Positions 11,840-24,300 of a DNA stretch of 64,000 bases are shown here, piece after piece (position 1 is the first letter of the stretch; every line of letters starts with the position of its first letter). The DNA lies in the NCBI GenBank assembly GCA_023630585.1, contig CM042558.1:16694300-16758299 (forward strand). Reading direction: 5' to 3'. The stretch comes from Cranoglanis bouderius. Taxonomy: Eukaryota > Chordata > Actinopteri > Siluriformes > Cranoglanididae. The translations under genes were made by a program, and so were the position numbers. Under the pieces are notes generated by a model. That model ran no database searches, was not told the DNA's origin, and worked only from the letters and a program-made list of their open reading frames with translations.

Positions 11840-12560
11840 TGGGCAGGATTGGTCAGAATTCCTTCGGGGCAAGCGGGACTGGTCAGAATTTATTCAGGAG
11901 TAGGTAGGATTGGTTAGAATACATGATGGATCAGAATTCCTTAAAGAGCACACAGGATGGGTCAGATTTCCTTCAAGAACATGTGGGATTGGTATGATTT
12001 CCTTTGGACATCAGACTTCCTTTGGGAGCCTGCAGGATTGGTAAGAATACCTTTGGGAGTGGCTATATTTGAACAGAATCCCTTCAGGACTGGCCAGAAT
12101 AGGCCAGAATTTTTTCAGGATTGGTCAGATTTCCTTTGGGAGCTGGCAGGATTGGTCATCTTTCCTTTGGGAGTGGGCAGGATTGTTCAGATTATCTTAG
12201 TGACTGGGTGGGATTGGTGAGAATGACTTTGTGAGTGGGCGAGATTAGTCAGAATTCCTTCAGGAGCATGCAGGATTGGTCAGGATTCCCTCAGGAGCAG
12301 ACAGGATTGGTCAGGATTCCCTCAGGAGCAGGCAGGATTGGTCAGGATTCCCTCAGGAGCAGACAGGATTGGTCAGGACTCCCTCAGGAGCAGGCAGGAT
12401 TGGTCAGGATTCCCTCAGGAGCAGGCAGGATTGGTCAAAATTCCTTCAGGGGTGAGCAGGATTGCTCACAATTCCTTGAAGAGCAGGTGAGATTTTGGGA
12501 GTGGGTGGGATTGGTCAGAATGTTTTCAGGAGTAGTACGGATCGGTTAGAATTCCTTCGG
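11840..12560. repeat. 31-bp minisatellite (CAGGATTGGTCAGGATTCCC...)
   Basis: Tandem copies with the core CAGGATTGGTCAGGATTCCC plus TCAGGAGCAG. The best copies start at 12271, 12302, 12333, 12364, 12395 and 12426, a strict 31-bp period. The flanks at 11840-12260 and 12450-12560 are diverged. The 104-codon frame at 12235-12549 stays open only because the unit has no stop in any frame. Confidence 0.9.
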
Positions 12561-13789
12561 CAGTGGCCAGGAGTGGAGTAAAACAAAAAATAGTCCCACA
12601 CACACCTCTAGCGTGCATCAAGGAATACACATGATCTGAAAGATGCCTGGCCTGTACACATGCGTGTATGAATGTGGCTCATATGGACCATGCTCCTTAG
12701 CTGCAGCTCTGTTTCTTATCAGACGAGGCATTTCCACATTGCCGGCCATCCAGCGTGAGCTCCGTGAGCCCACCCGATTTCACGCCTCCCCTGATTTACT
12801 GGTGATGAATAACTCCAACAGATGGGCTTGCTATCTTTAAAGAATCTGGCACGGTGAACATCACAAACACATATGCACAATACATTCTCCCCAAAAGCTG
12901 GAATAAACGTGTGGTCAGGGGCTGCATCTCTCTCTGCGGTGGATCTAATGTCTTTACGCTTTGTACCTTTAGTCCCACCGCATGCTGAACTCTCTTTCAT
13001 CTCTTTCCAATGGTACGTGAACAGGGCTGGAAACATTCAAGCACATAAACACACAAAGAATGAGAGAGAGAGTGTGTGTGTGTGTGAGAGAGGGGTAGAC
13101 AAAGAAATACAATCAATCATATGTTGCTTTCATTAGGTCGTGACTAGCATGCTCACACAGTTCTCATTATTCGGACCTGACCGAGCCAAACACAGCCCAT
13201 GTGTTCTCTGGGCACTGATTACTGAAAGACCTATTTAGAAGGGGTGGGTTTTTTAAAAATGTTTTTTAAACAATAATGTAAAAAAAAAAATCTTATTCTG
13301 TCAGATGAAAGAGCTCTCATTTTACTGTGCTGGGCCTCACGTCGTTTAAAGATCTAAATACGTTTCAAAATGGACCAAATTTCAAAATGGATGTTTTGGC
13401 TGTGTAGGAGTACAAAGCACTTGTCAAAGATGTAAACTGTTTGGCACCAATTAAGCCACGGCTACAATAAAGCCACAGTATTATTATCTTTTTAGTGCTT
13501 TAGTGTTTTGGATTAGTGGTTTTACCACATAATTAGATGTTACTGCATCATAACAGTCACAGCTAGGAAACCGTAAAGCTGCAGCAAGGCTAGAGCTGAG
13601 TTTACGCACAGACAGCAGAGTAAACCACATTCCACCTTTAAATAAAGACAGGAGGTCAATTTATTCACTGAGTGCTGATTACATACCAGTTGCACTCAGT
13701 CCTGACGAATGTTTTAAGATGCAGACCTTTGCTCAGATCTGAAATCTTAAACCCATTAAACACAAATGTTTAAGTCACTTTAAAGAGTA

Positions 13790-13852
13790 TTATTCAGTAA
13801 CTACTATGAATTATTCAGTAACTACTATGAATTATTCAGTAACTACTATGAG
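13790..13852. repeat. 21-bp tandem triplication
   Basis: Three direct copies of TTATTCAGTAACTACTATGA plus A, starting at 13790, 13811 and 13832. Confidence 0.9.
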
Positions 13853-13984
13853 TTATGCGAGTGAGGAATGTCGGCCTGGCCCCTCTGACAGATCCACAGC
13901 ATTTAAAGAGTTAATATTGAACATGGTTTAAGACCAGCATTTTGAAATGCCAGTTGTCTCATTAAGCTGTTCAGATGTTACATT

Positions 13985-14004
13985 TTAGATAGATAAATAG
14001 ATAA

Positions 14005-14036
<32 letters not shown>

Positions 14037-14865
14037 TTAGATAAAGAAACAGACAGACAGAAAGACATACATAAGCAAAGACAGACAGGCAGATAGACAA
14101 ACACAGACAGACAGGCAGAGTGACTGACAGACAGATATGCAGGCAGACAGAGACAGTGAGACAGACAGACAAAATGACAAGCAGGTAGGCATGCAGACAG
14201 ACAGACAAACTGACAGATAAGCAAACAGAGAACCAGATGACACAGATAGACAGACAGAGATATATAAACATGCAGACTGAGAGATAAACAGACAGACAGA
14301 CAGATAAACAGATAGACAGACAGACAGACAGAAATATAAATAGGCAGACAGACAGATTGACAGACAGGCAGACAGGCAGACAGAGATATAAATAGGCAGA
14401 CAGACAGATAGACAGTCAGAGATATAAACAGGCAGACAGACAGATAGGCAGACTGAGATATAAACAGGCAGACAGACAGATAGACAGACTGAGATATAAA
14501 CAGGCAGACAGACAGATAGACAGACTGAGATATAAACAGGCAGACAGACAGATAGACAGACTGAGATATAAACAGGCAGACAGACAGACAGATAAACAGG
14601 CAGACAGACAGAGAGATAAACAGGCAGACAGACAGACAGATAGATAAACAGGCAGACAGAGATATAAATGGGCAGACAGATAGATAGACAGACTGAGATA
14701 TAAACAGGCAGACAGACAGACAGACAGACAGACTGAGATATAAATAGGCAGACAGACAGATAGACAGACTGAGATATAAACAGGCAGACAAACAGAGAGA
14801 ATGTCAGACAGACTGAGAGAAATAGACAGACAGACAGAGAGACGGACAGATAAATACAGAAATTA
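13985..14865. repeat. long GACA/GATA tetranucleotide array
   Basis: About 880 bp built from GATA (13985-14040) and then mostly CAGA/GACA units. In the second half these sit in a longer unit of 44-48 bp, around CAGACTGAGATATAAACAGG, repeated about ten times. The long minus-strand frames (up to 295 codons of CLSV/YISV) are translations of this repeat and not genes. Confidence 0.95.
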
Positions 14866-15804
14866 GAGCATAACATATACTGTATGATGTAGCGTATGAT
14901 GTATAACTGTCTGTTGTTCATCATTCCCTAAAGCTGGCCACAGAGAGACAGACATACTGCAGTACGACTTTTCGGATCAGCTTTTTGCTGAAGTATCCAA
15001 TGAAGGGATTCACTAGGGATTCAACCCAATAACCGAACTTCTTACGAAGGACAAATGTAATCCTTTACAGACAATTTAGTCTCCAATACACCAGAGATCT
15101 CTACTGGATTTCAGGATTTCTAATCAGGGCAGAGCTTTATGTCTCGACCACAGTGTACCTCCGTCTTCTTCATTGCATGCTTGTCCTTCACTCACCCAGT
15201 GACCTCCAGCACGTTATGTTACGGTGCACAAGCTTCTATTGATCCTAATCTTAAACTCCAACTTTGACCCGCACGTCACTCAGGAGTTATTTGTAAAGCA
15301 AATTATTCACAGCTGGTGAACTGGCAGGTAAATCACAGGAGAAGCCATGTCAGCAGGCCTCTGGAAATAGAAAGCTGGCATATCTGAAGCACATGCCTTT
15401 TAGGTTAAAGAGGGGAAAACGCAGGGCTGCAGATTCCACGAGTCTGAGATTGTTTTCCAGCAGTCGAGAACTGCTTTCTGTCAACTGCTCTTGTTTATTC
15501 ACACTTCAACCAGAAATGATTAAACCCAGGAGATCTTGCATATGACACACACACAAGTCATACACCAGTAAATTATTATTTCTGTGCAATCTACAACTTC
15601 AGAACACAGCTGACGCGCTGTGAGAAAGTCTCTTGGACACACACAGCTGCATGATCAGACATAATCAACAGCACATCATCTGGGATGGGAAATTGATTGA
15701 GACGGATTTGTTTAATGCCTTCGTTGTCTGCTTTAATTATTGTCATAAATATACTGTCTTCATGTCAAAGAAATGCCCTTCAAACTCTTAATGGCTTATA
15801 GTGT

Positions 15805-15873
<69 letters not shown>
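15805..15873. repeat. (CA)n microsatellite
   Basis: About 34 CA units. Confidence 0.95.
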
Positions 15874-15877
<4 letters not shown>

Positions 15878-16063
15878 ACAGGTTTTTTGACTAATGGGTC
15901 TCTTCTGGCCTGTTCGGGATTTAAATGCATCTCATTTGCTTATTGTTATAAACACACTTGGTTTCATTTTAAAGAATCAGTGCAACATTTATTTAAAAAC
16001 AAATGTCTGTCATGTAACCAGTCATTCATTGGTTATTGATTTTTTATTTATTTATTATATTTA

Positions 16064-16065
<2 letters not shown>

Positions 16066-16150
<85 letters not shown>
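16066..16150. repeat. (TA)n microsatellite
   Basis: About 41 TA units in a wider AT-rich region (16040-16740). The region also holds (CAAA)n at 16289-16323, (TA)n at 16456-16481 and a TA/TG run at 16704-16742. Confidence 0.95.
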
Positions 16151-16151
<1 letters not shown>

Positions 16152-16703
16152 CCCCTTTTATTCTTTTTTTTTTTTACATTTTGGATTTTAAAGATCTTAA
16201 AGCTTAAAGTATACGTTAAAAACAAATATCTGTCATTTAGCCTGTCGCTCAATATTTACTTATCTTTTTAATTGAATTTTTATATTATTAAAACAAACAA
16301 ACAAACAAACAAACAAACAAACATTTTTCCAAATGATCTGTTACGTTTAATATTAATTGAATTACTTTCTTTATATTTGATAGAATATTTTATTTATTTA
16401 CAATATTTTGTTCAAGCTTATTTCATTTTTTGGTTGAGCTCCGTTTATTTGCTTATTTATATATATATATATATATATATTTTTGTATTTTTATTTATTT
16501 ATTTATTTGTTAAGGTTTTATTTAGCTTGTTTTAACTTAATTTAGCTTTTAGCATTCACGTTTTATTAGTTTGTATTTTATTTACTTTATTTTAGCTCAA
16601 ATTAATAAAAAAAATAAATAAATTAATAAGTACATCCCATGGAAATTGTTGGCTATTTTTGACATATTTGGACAAGCAAATATTTGAACATCCTTACTAG
16701 CAG

Positions 16704-16735
<32 letters not shown>

Positions 16736-16924
16736 ATGTGTGTATTTATAGTTTACCGTTTTATTTATTTATTGTTTAGCTTGTGTTCTTATGTTGCTTG
16801 AGTTTATTTCGGCATTGCTCAGTAGCTGTATATATCATTTATCTCACTGAGCTGTTCTTGTTGTATATCAGTGTATGCTAGTAAACTTTACTTCACTCCT
16901 CTGCGCTCTTTTCTTCCCCCTTTA

Positions 16925-17260
16925 AGTTGTGGTTGAGAGTGAAAGGGGGCGGGGCGGTTTCACACCCGCGGTGCCGAAGCTGGGCGGGGCTAACGCGCTG
17001 TTTTCTCGCGAGCCGAGCTGTAAAGCGCAGCCAATGGGATCACGAGGGCAGCCGCCGCTACATCACTTTGACCAATCAGGAGGGGAGATGGGCGGGTCTT
17101 CACGAATCCCAGGCTTCCAACGTGGGGCGAGAGTGAGTGCGTCCTGAGAAAAAGAAAAGGGGGAAAGTAAAGATAGATAGGGGAAGAAGAAAAGAGAGAG
17201 AGCGAGAGAGAGAGAGAGAGAGAGAGATATCTGACGTTATGATCAGGAGTGAAAGGAGAC
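16925..17260 (+). promoter_or_regulatory. lrig1: lrig1 promoter / CpG-rich region
   Basis: After several kb of AT-rich DNA the sequence turns GC- and CpG-rich. It has GC boxes at about 16945-16957, 16981-16990 and 17091-17097, and CCAAT boxes at 17031-17035 and 17072-17076. There is no TATA box at a fitting distance. This pattern suits a TATA-less CpG promoter, with transcription starting roughly 17100-17200, just ahead of a GA-rich stretch (17195-17228). The start site is inferred, not seen. Confidence 0.6.
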
Positions 17261-18139
17261 GCGTTAAATAATCGGATCGCTGGGATTTGGGATTTTGATA
17301 AGATCCATCTGATGAGAAGCTTCACCGGGTTGTACAGTCGCAGAGCCCGGAAAGTTACAGCAGCTTTTACACCGAAACGCTCTTGTTGTTGTTTATTATT
17401 TTGAAACATTTGCACATTTGTAACCAGAGAGAGTGAGTGAGAGAGAGAGAGAGAGAGAATAAAGTTGTTTAATCGTCCAGTGAAGCCCGAAGCCTGAACA
17501 TGTCTCCATGGAGTCCGAGGACAAGATTTCTTCCAGTTTTCTTTTGGACACCCATTACAGCGACGTCAGAGACGAAATAACCCGGATTTCTCTCCACTAT
17601 AAACACTTATGACATTCTGTGATTGTGGGATATATACATATGTATTTTAAACCTTTCTTATAACGATTTTTTTCTTTTCGGATCGGATCCAAAACAGTCA
17701 ATCCAACCGCTTGGCGCGCGCGCACACAAACACACATCTCATTTTCAACCTTTTAAGGACAACAGCTTTGGACTCCGGTTTGGCTTTGGTACCGAAAAAC
17801 TTTCTTGAGTTGTTACACTCTTTTAACTTTTTACCCTTTTATTTCACTTTAGTTTTTGATTCAGGACTTTAAAAAAAAAAAAAAAACTTTGTGCGCGGAC
17901 TTGAAGGTGTGAAACCAGGACCCGTGTGATAAATATATATATATATATATATATTTACACATTTATTTACATTTTATAATTTTTTTGCTTTCCATAAAAT
18001 AACACCACACACATGTTCATGATGCCTTTTCCGCATCCAGTCGACGTAATGGAGGACGAATAATAAACCAAAACAAACCTGACTCGGAACTCTGGAGAGA
18101 TTAGATCAGAACTGATCCGCCGATAGAAGTGGATACAAA
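17150..18139 (+). other. lrig1: lrig1 5' leader (probable 5'UTR) with several short upstream ORFs
   Basis: About 1 kb between the promoter-like region and the start codon. It holds (GA)n tracts at 17195-17228 and 17431-17458, an A-run at about 17871-17886 and a TA run at 17935-17953. Upstream ATGs open short ORFs, including a 26-codon ORF at 17500-17580 and ones starting at 17238 and 17609. An in-frame TGA at 18113-18115 closes the main frame upstream of ATG 18140. A 5'UTR intron cannot be ruled out. Confidence 0.45.
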
Positions 18140-18342
18140 ATGGCGGCGGCCCTGGGACACATTTCATATTATGTTTTTTATTCCCTCGTAACCCTGGAAC
18201 TGTTCATCACTCACGCTCACGGCGGCACGAGCTCGGATTTGCCGTGTTCACAAAACTGCACGTGCACTTTAGACGCGGCCGACTGCAGCCACCGGAAATT
18301 AACCGCGATTCCGAAAGATTTACCGGATCGGACCGTCTATCT
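18140..18342 (+). CDS. lrig1: lrig1 exon 1 (coding part): signal peptide and LRRNT
   Basis: Codes residues 1-67 and two bases of codon 68. A hydrophobic leader ([14 protein letters not shown]) precedes a Cys-x3-Cys-x-Cys-x6-Cys cap, the LRRNT signature, and then the start of LRR1 (LTAIPKDLP). The donor GTGAGT begins at 18343 and splits a Leu codon CT|N. An in-frame stop 27 bases upstream of the ATG supports this start. Confidence 0.95.
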
Positions 18343-21300
18343 GTGAGTATCCCGTAACTACTGAATCCCTTCGGTACAATCTGTAGCGAGTTCCAATCTG
18401 AGAGATCGGACACGGGGGTAATCTGGTTAATCTCGGTTACCTGCGGGCCTGTTAGTGGCCCCCTTCAGTGCCGTTTGTTCTCGTTTGAAACGGTTTGAAA
18501 CGTTTGAGCCAGTTGAACGTACACTCTTCTCCTCCCTGACGTGAAGCCTTCGCAAGTTCCCACGAGCGTTTAAAATGCGAGTGCTTGTTCACCATTATTT
18601 AACAGATTTATAAATAAAAGTGAGGAAAACTTTAAACAACTGGTACAATAACAAACTTTAATATCCATCAGGTGTGGAAATGGTCAGTGCTAAAAGACTG
18701 GAAAAGTGTGTTATGATGACATTTTATTACAATATTAATAGTGAGATATGGCCAAAAATATCACGATATTTACTTATGATACCTACAATCGCACAAAAAT
18801 ATCACGATATTTACTTATGATACCTACAATCGCACAAAAATATCACGATATTTACTTATGATACCTACAATCGCACAAAAATATCACGATACTTATGATA
18901 CCTACAATCGCACAAAAATATCACGATATTTACTTATGATACCTACAATCGCACAAAAATATCACGATACTTATGATACCTACAATCGCACAAAAATATC
19001 ATGATATTTACTTATGATACCTATAATCGCACAAAAATATCACGATATTTACTTATGATACCTACAATCGCACAAAAATATCACGATATTTACTTATGAT
19101 ACCTACAATCGCACAAAAATATCACGATATTTACTTATGATACCTACAATCGCACAAAAATATCACGATATTTACTTATGATACCTACAATCGCACAAAA
19201 ATATCACGATACTTATGATACCTACAATCGCACAAAAATATCACGATACTTATGATACCTACAATCGCACAAAAATATCACGATATTTACTTATGATACC
19301 TATAACCAAAGATGTGCAGAATGATGACAGCATAATATACTATATAATAACAACATAATATACTATATAACACATATATACAAATATAATTTATAGTATA
19401 CTTGGTCTTCAAGGTACAGAGAGCGCATCACAATGTTTAGTTTTGGAAAACAGATGGACTCCTTTTGCAGTGAGTATTAATGACTATGTTACAGATGTGA
19501 CAAGTTCATGGTTAGAAATGTAATACCAGACAAAGAAAACAAGAATACGCTGACTAAAAAAAGAGACGAAATAAATCTAGCGTGAGGTCCGATATAAAAC
19601 ATGTACTCGCACCCTTTCATCGTAGGCCTGATTAGACTTATGATATCCGAATGTATACGATGATAACATCCAAATCATATCTTATCACCCACTCCGGGTT
19701 TTGGCCCTTTGTCTGTTGAGAGAAAGCGGGACTTTTTAAGGTGATATGTAGACGGGCCACTTTCTGTTTCTCACTGGTGTGAGCTTCCAGGCCTACGGCA
19801 GTCAAAGTAAATCTATGGTGAAAAGTATGGTGACATACTTTTTACTATATCGCTCACTCCTGAATAATATTAGATGGATCCCATTAACTGTACACAGAGC
19901 AGGCACACCACTACAGCTTTCCGTACACCGTACCTCTCTTAATGTTGTGAAAAACCTGTTTCCTTTGATCATTCTCTGAGATAAACTGCTCGCACACTTT
20001 GATTCGGTCTAAAATCATCCGACTGTGCAGTCTACTTACTTAGCATACGTGCTAATCACAAATTACAGAGTGCCTAGGCGTGTTTTCCCAAAAAAGACTT
20101 ATGAGTACAGATCAAATGTCACCTATCTGATCCAAAATCTGCGTTTGCACCATTTGACCAAGAAAGTGTGAGATGGTTGCAGTAAGAACAGATTTCGTAA
20201 CCAGCGAAAACAAGAGCTGGATTAAGTGCTCAAAACAACGCTCACAAAGCAATCAGTCAAACTTACGGAGACAAATTATCATCATAATACCTAAGAGCAC
20301 ATGCTGAGAGTAATAATAGAGTAATAATAGAGTAATAAGAGTATCTAATACCTGTCAGGTATGCCTAAATTGCTCTAGGTGTGGATTTGGTTAGGAATCT
20401 GCATCAGGCAGAATGAAGTACAGATTTGTTGTGTATATACACCAGAGTGCTGATTGGTCACGAGGTGTTGATTAATTTTCTATAAAAGCATCTCTGTCAG
20501 TAGACTTGAATAGTGGGCGCTCCACATAAACAGATTAATAAAACCTGTCTCATTGTTGATGTGGTGACGTTTTCTGTAAGTGTTTAATATTAATAACAGT
20601 CTCTTGTGTCAGCAGTTTCTAACAAACAGAGATAAAGCCCCGCCACTGTACAGTCTTCAGGACAGACAAGTTTACGCTTAGGGGTTTCTCAGTAAGATGA
20701 CAAGCTGCTTTTCTTTCTTATTAACTTCAAGAAAGAGACAAAAAGAAAGGCTGAGGAGGGAACGACTGTGTATAGCTGCTATAACGTAAGTGATGAAAGG
20801 AACTACCTTGTTTCAAGGACGTCCCACAACATTACATGTAACTATAAACAGATGAAAAAAAAAAATTAGGATATGTAGGGTTGTAATAAACGATATGGTT
20901 ATTTAATAGATACTGTAGAAACTATTAAAGCTCATGATCATCAGTGGATGATCGTGATAATCATCGTGAACGAAATGGAATGCTCGAAATGTTGGCACCC
21001 CAACATATAGAAATCATTTTGATCCATGATCCACGATTTCGATCCATGAACACCAAGACTTCATCAGTGGGGGGCAATAAAATGTTATTTGGCATATTTG
21101 TGCAGCTCGTATTTAAGATAATTTAGGTGGGAGTCTCTTATGGAACGAACAACAGCTCAACAGCTTTATCAAAGAAGCCGAGTTCCAGCAGGTAGTCGGG
21201 TGATCGGTTTTTTTCCACTCTATTGTTTTACATCCGTACAACCTTCACCTTCAGTGTTATTTTTTAAAATCACATGATCCTCAAGCCAGAACAATACACC

Positions 21301-24300
21301 TTGTCCTTATCGGCTTTTATGGGGTTTTTTTTCTTTTTCATTAGCCGCGACTGTTGTGTTTTCAAAGGGAAGGGCTTTACTACTTTGTATTATCTGTGAA
21401 ACACCTAGACGTGTTTGGCCCAAGATGGCTTTCTTTTTGATGGCAGATATCAGAGAGAAAGCACCGACGGCAGACATGCCAGAGAGGAATCTTAGATGGT
21501 TATCATAAACAGTTTCAATGAGGAACTGACCTCTTGAAGCTTCTCGTTATCGCCTTGTATAACGCACTCAAGTGCCGGTCCGTATCAATGGATAGGACCT
21601 TGTTTGAGGTCAATATACTGTACTTTCATCCATTGGCTAAGACATTTGGGTCGAGCGTTCTTGCTAACTGGTTATAAGTTATGTGAAACTGACCACACAA
21701 CATATTCTTATAATGGATACAGTGACGAAATATTGTTCATGTCTAATGGTCATAAATATATTTGAGAAGTATTAGCATAAGCTTTTTGGGAATATTTTAA
21801 CATGTACTATATGCATAATGTTTCTTTCAAAAGCTTGTATCACTAAATCAAATGCCTCTTATCGAATCGTATCAAATAAAAAACAAACAAACGTTGGAAT
21901 CAAATGGAATAGAAAATGGAAACAATCAAAAAATCAATGAATCGCTGCTTCACTGTAAGCCCAAAGATTCACACGATTCATATCAAATTCAATGATAATT
22001 ATGTTGTAAACAGTGCTAACTGGTTATACTGTATAATTATCATAATATAATATCACTATAATCTTGTCCTCTCTTTCTTTTATATATTGTAGAGATTTTA
22101 TTGACAAAAGACAGGCGTAGGTGGTGTTAAAGAAATAGATACTGCAAGCATTTTAAACAAATCGCTTGAATGACAAGACCTTTTTACATCAACGACGGGA
22201 GTGTCGGATGATATTTTTGCCAACGCGTGTCAGGGATGACTGGATGTGAATCACGAAAACCTGACAGAGCTGTTTAGGTGCGTTGAGTGCTGAGTGAAGG
22301 AAACTGCTTCATTGTTAGGTCACATCCTTGAGCGAAGTTCAATAAGACGTTCTCAGGAACAGACTTGCAAAACTACACATGTAGGATTATGTTGTTGAAG
22401 GTTTCGGGGTTAAGGACCTCGTTTAAGGTGGCTCTTAAGGTGTCAGTGCTGGGATTTGAACGTACAACCTTTCGACTCCTATGCTGACATCTTCAGTGGG
22501 GGAGGCCTGGCTACCTAGCGCTAAGTGAAAGCCACCCAGAACTCCATCCCAGGTTCTTAGAGTTCTCTCAACATTTTACACTTCCACGACCATTCTTCAT
22601 ATGATTTAGCTGAGGGCGTGGTCTGCAGTCACAAATAAATAGTTATGTGGAGAACTGCTTATGGATCGATCCTACCTCCATAACGACGAGGGATGTAACT
22701 GAATACGAATACAGTATTCACACTGAACAGATAAAATGTTCTAAACCATTGGTCACCAACCCTGTTCCTGGAGATCTACCTTCCTGAAGAGTTTAGCTCC
22801 AACCATAATCGTGCCCACCTGACCATCCAATCATTTCCTTAAGAAGTTCTTGATCAACTAAAACAGGTTAGATTTTGGTTGGAGATGAAACCTGCAGGAA
22901 GGTAGATCTCAAGGAAGTGGGTTGGTGACCACTGGTCTAAACGAATAGAGATACGAAAATGACTCCAATTATGAACTTGAGCAACTGTCAGAGCCAGAAT
23001 TCACCCACCATGCTGACATTTATACTTCTGTGGGGTCTTAGCCTTCCTAGGCTAATCTATCATGTAGCCCCCTTTAATACTGGTTGGTCTTTACATGCGA
23101 GGGGGTAACATCAAATTGCTTAGCTGATGTTAGGAATCACACCAGACATGAAATTATATCTTGTAACTTTTAAGGGAGATAACTGAAGATGTCCTTTCAA
23201 TCAAGTCAGGTTGGACAGGATTAATCCGTAGCATTTTGCAGCTAAACAAAATTGCCTAGTGGAAAGGTAATGGTCATGTGACTACATGACGACTACCCGA
23301 CTTACAAGATCTTAAAGGCGAGGAATTTAAGCCGGAAGAATTTGGCCAACACTTCCTCAGAATTAGTAGAGATGTGATGGTCATGGAACTTTGGCATGAG
23401 GAAGTAAGGATTTGAGAAGGGTTAAAACTGTCCATCCTGACCAGTACCTAGCTGACGCATGGATACATGGTCATTTCAGCCTAAGAAGTAATTCACAGGT
23501 GTCCTTCGGGTATTCGTCCATGCTGCATCAATCACAAAAAAAACAAAACAAACGAAGCTCTGATATGTTCCAGTTGTCTAAATAGTTTTCTTGCGCTTCA
23601 GGGTGCCCCAGTGTATGCTGGGAAAGAATAGACCACGTTTAATTTAACTGAGAGATCGGACTAGGTCTTAATTGCAATCGAGGCCATTTAGGGAGATAGA
23701 TTATGTTGATTGTATGTGCTAGCATACAATACATTATGGGTTGGAGGTTGTTAGAAGATCTTAATGATGTCTGGTAGTGTTTAATGTACACGAGGTTGTG
23801 AGCTCAAATCCCAGTATTTTATTCTTCCTGATTGGTTTTGTTTCATCCCTATTTTATAGGGAAATAAGGTCATTTCTGTAATTTGGGATGGTAGAGAGTT
23901 TCCATCAAGTGCTGTCACGATAAATAATCTGAAAAGTGGCAACAAAATGGCGTCCACAATTAATCAGTAGGCAAACACAGTAATGTGTCATCGTTGATTT
24001 CAAAAAATCTCTTTGTATCAACTTTAAGCCGGGTTTTAGACTGCACGAGATGATCTCAATGAAATCCATATCAAATTTTCCGATGAAGACCCTCTTGCAA
24101 TATGCCTGTGATTTCAGAATCAGTCAACGCGATGCAGAAAATGGGTTCGCATAAACAAACAAACATTCTTCAAATTGAGTTTAAGGTAATAAGGTTATTT
24201 TTTTCTGTCCATCATCATGTTTTGGTTACAGTTTTGGTTACACCATTGCTATTTGGTAGCTGCTCTGTGAAGTTCGCGTCATCCTATTTCGTCCTCCTAT

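Larger units (their letters stand above)
1..16924. other. intergenic region upstream of lrig1, no supported protein gene
   Basis: No open frame here resembles a known protein outside transposons. The longest frames lie in simple repeats (13978-14924) or SINEs (6061-6427). What I could identify is listed separately. The rest, including 1-950, 3935-5030, 6430-7120, 8200-9290, 10680-10820, 10900-11830, 12600-13780 and 14870-15800, is AT-rich DNA in which I see no gene or RNA. Small simple repeats not listed elsewhere are (CA)n 607-624, (TTTG)n 722-741, (C)17 near 1716-1732 and (TTTA)n 7184-7212. Confidence 0.7.

Noticed and set aside
12235..12549. 104-codon plus-strand frame
   Set aside because: Falls in the 31-bp minisatellite, which has no stops in any frame. 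No domain, no splice or promoter context.
13985..14924. Minus-strand frames of 268 and 295 codons (Cys/Leu/Ser/Val-rich)
   Set aside because: They are translations of the GACA/GATA array in two overlapping frames; composition is fully explained by the repeat.
18745..19312. CRISPR-like array (repeats with regular spacing)
   Set aside because: The units are tandem without unique spacers, in a vertebrate intron: a minisatellite.
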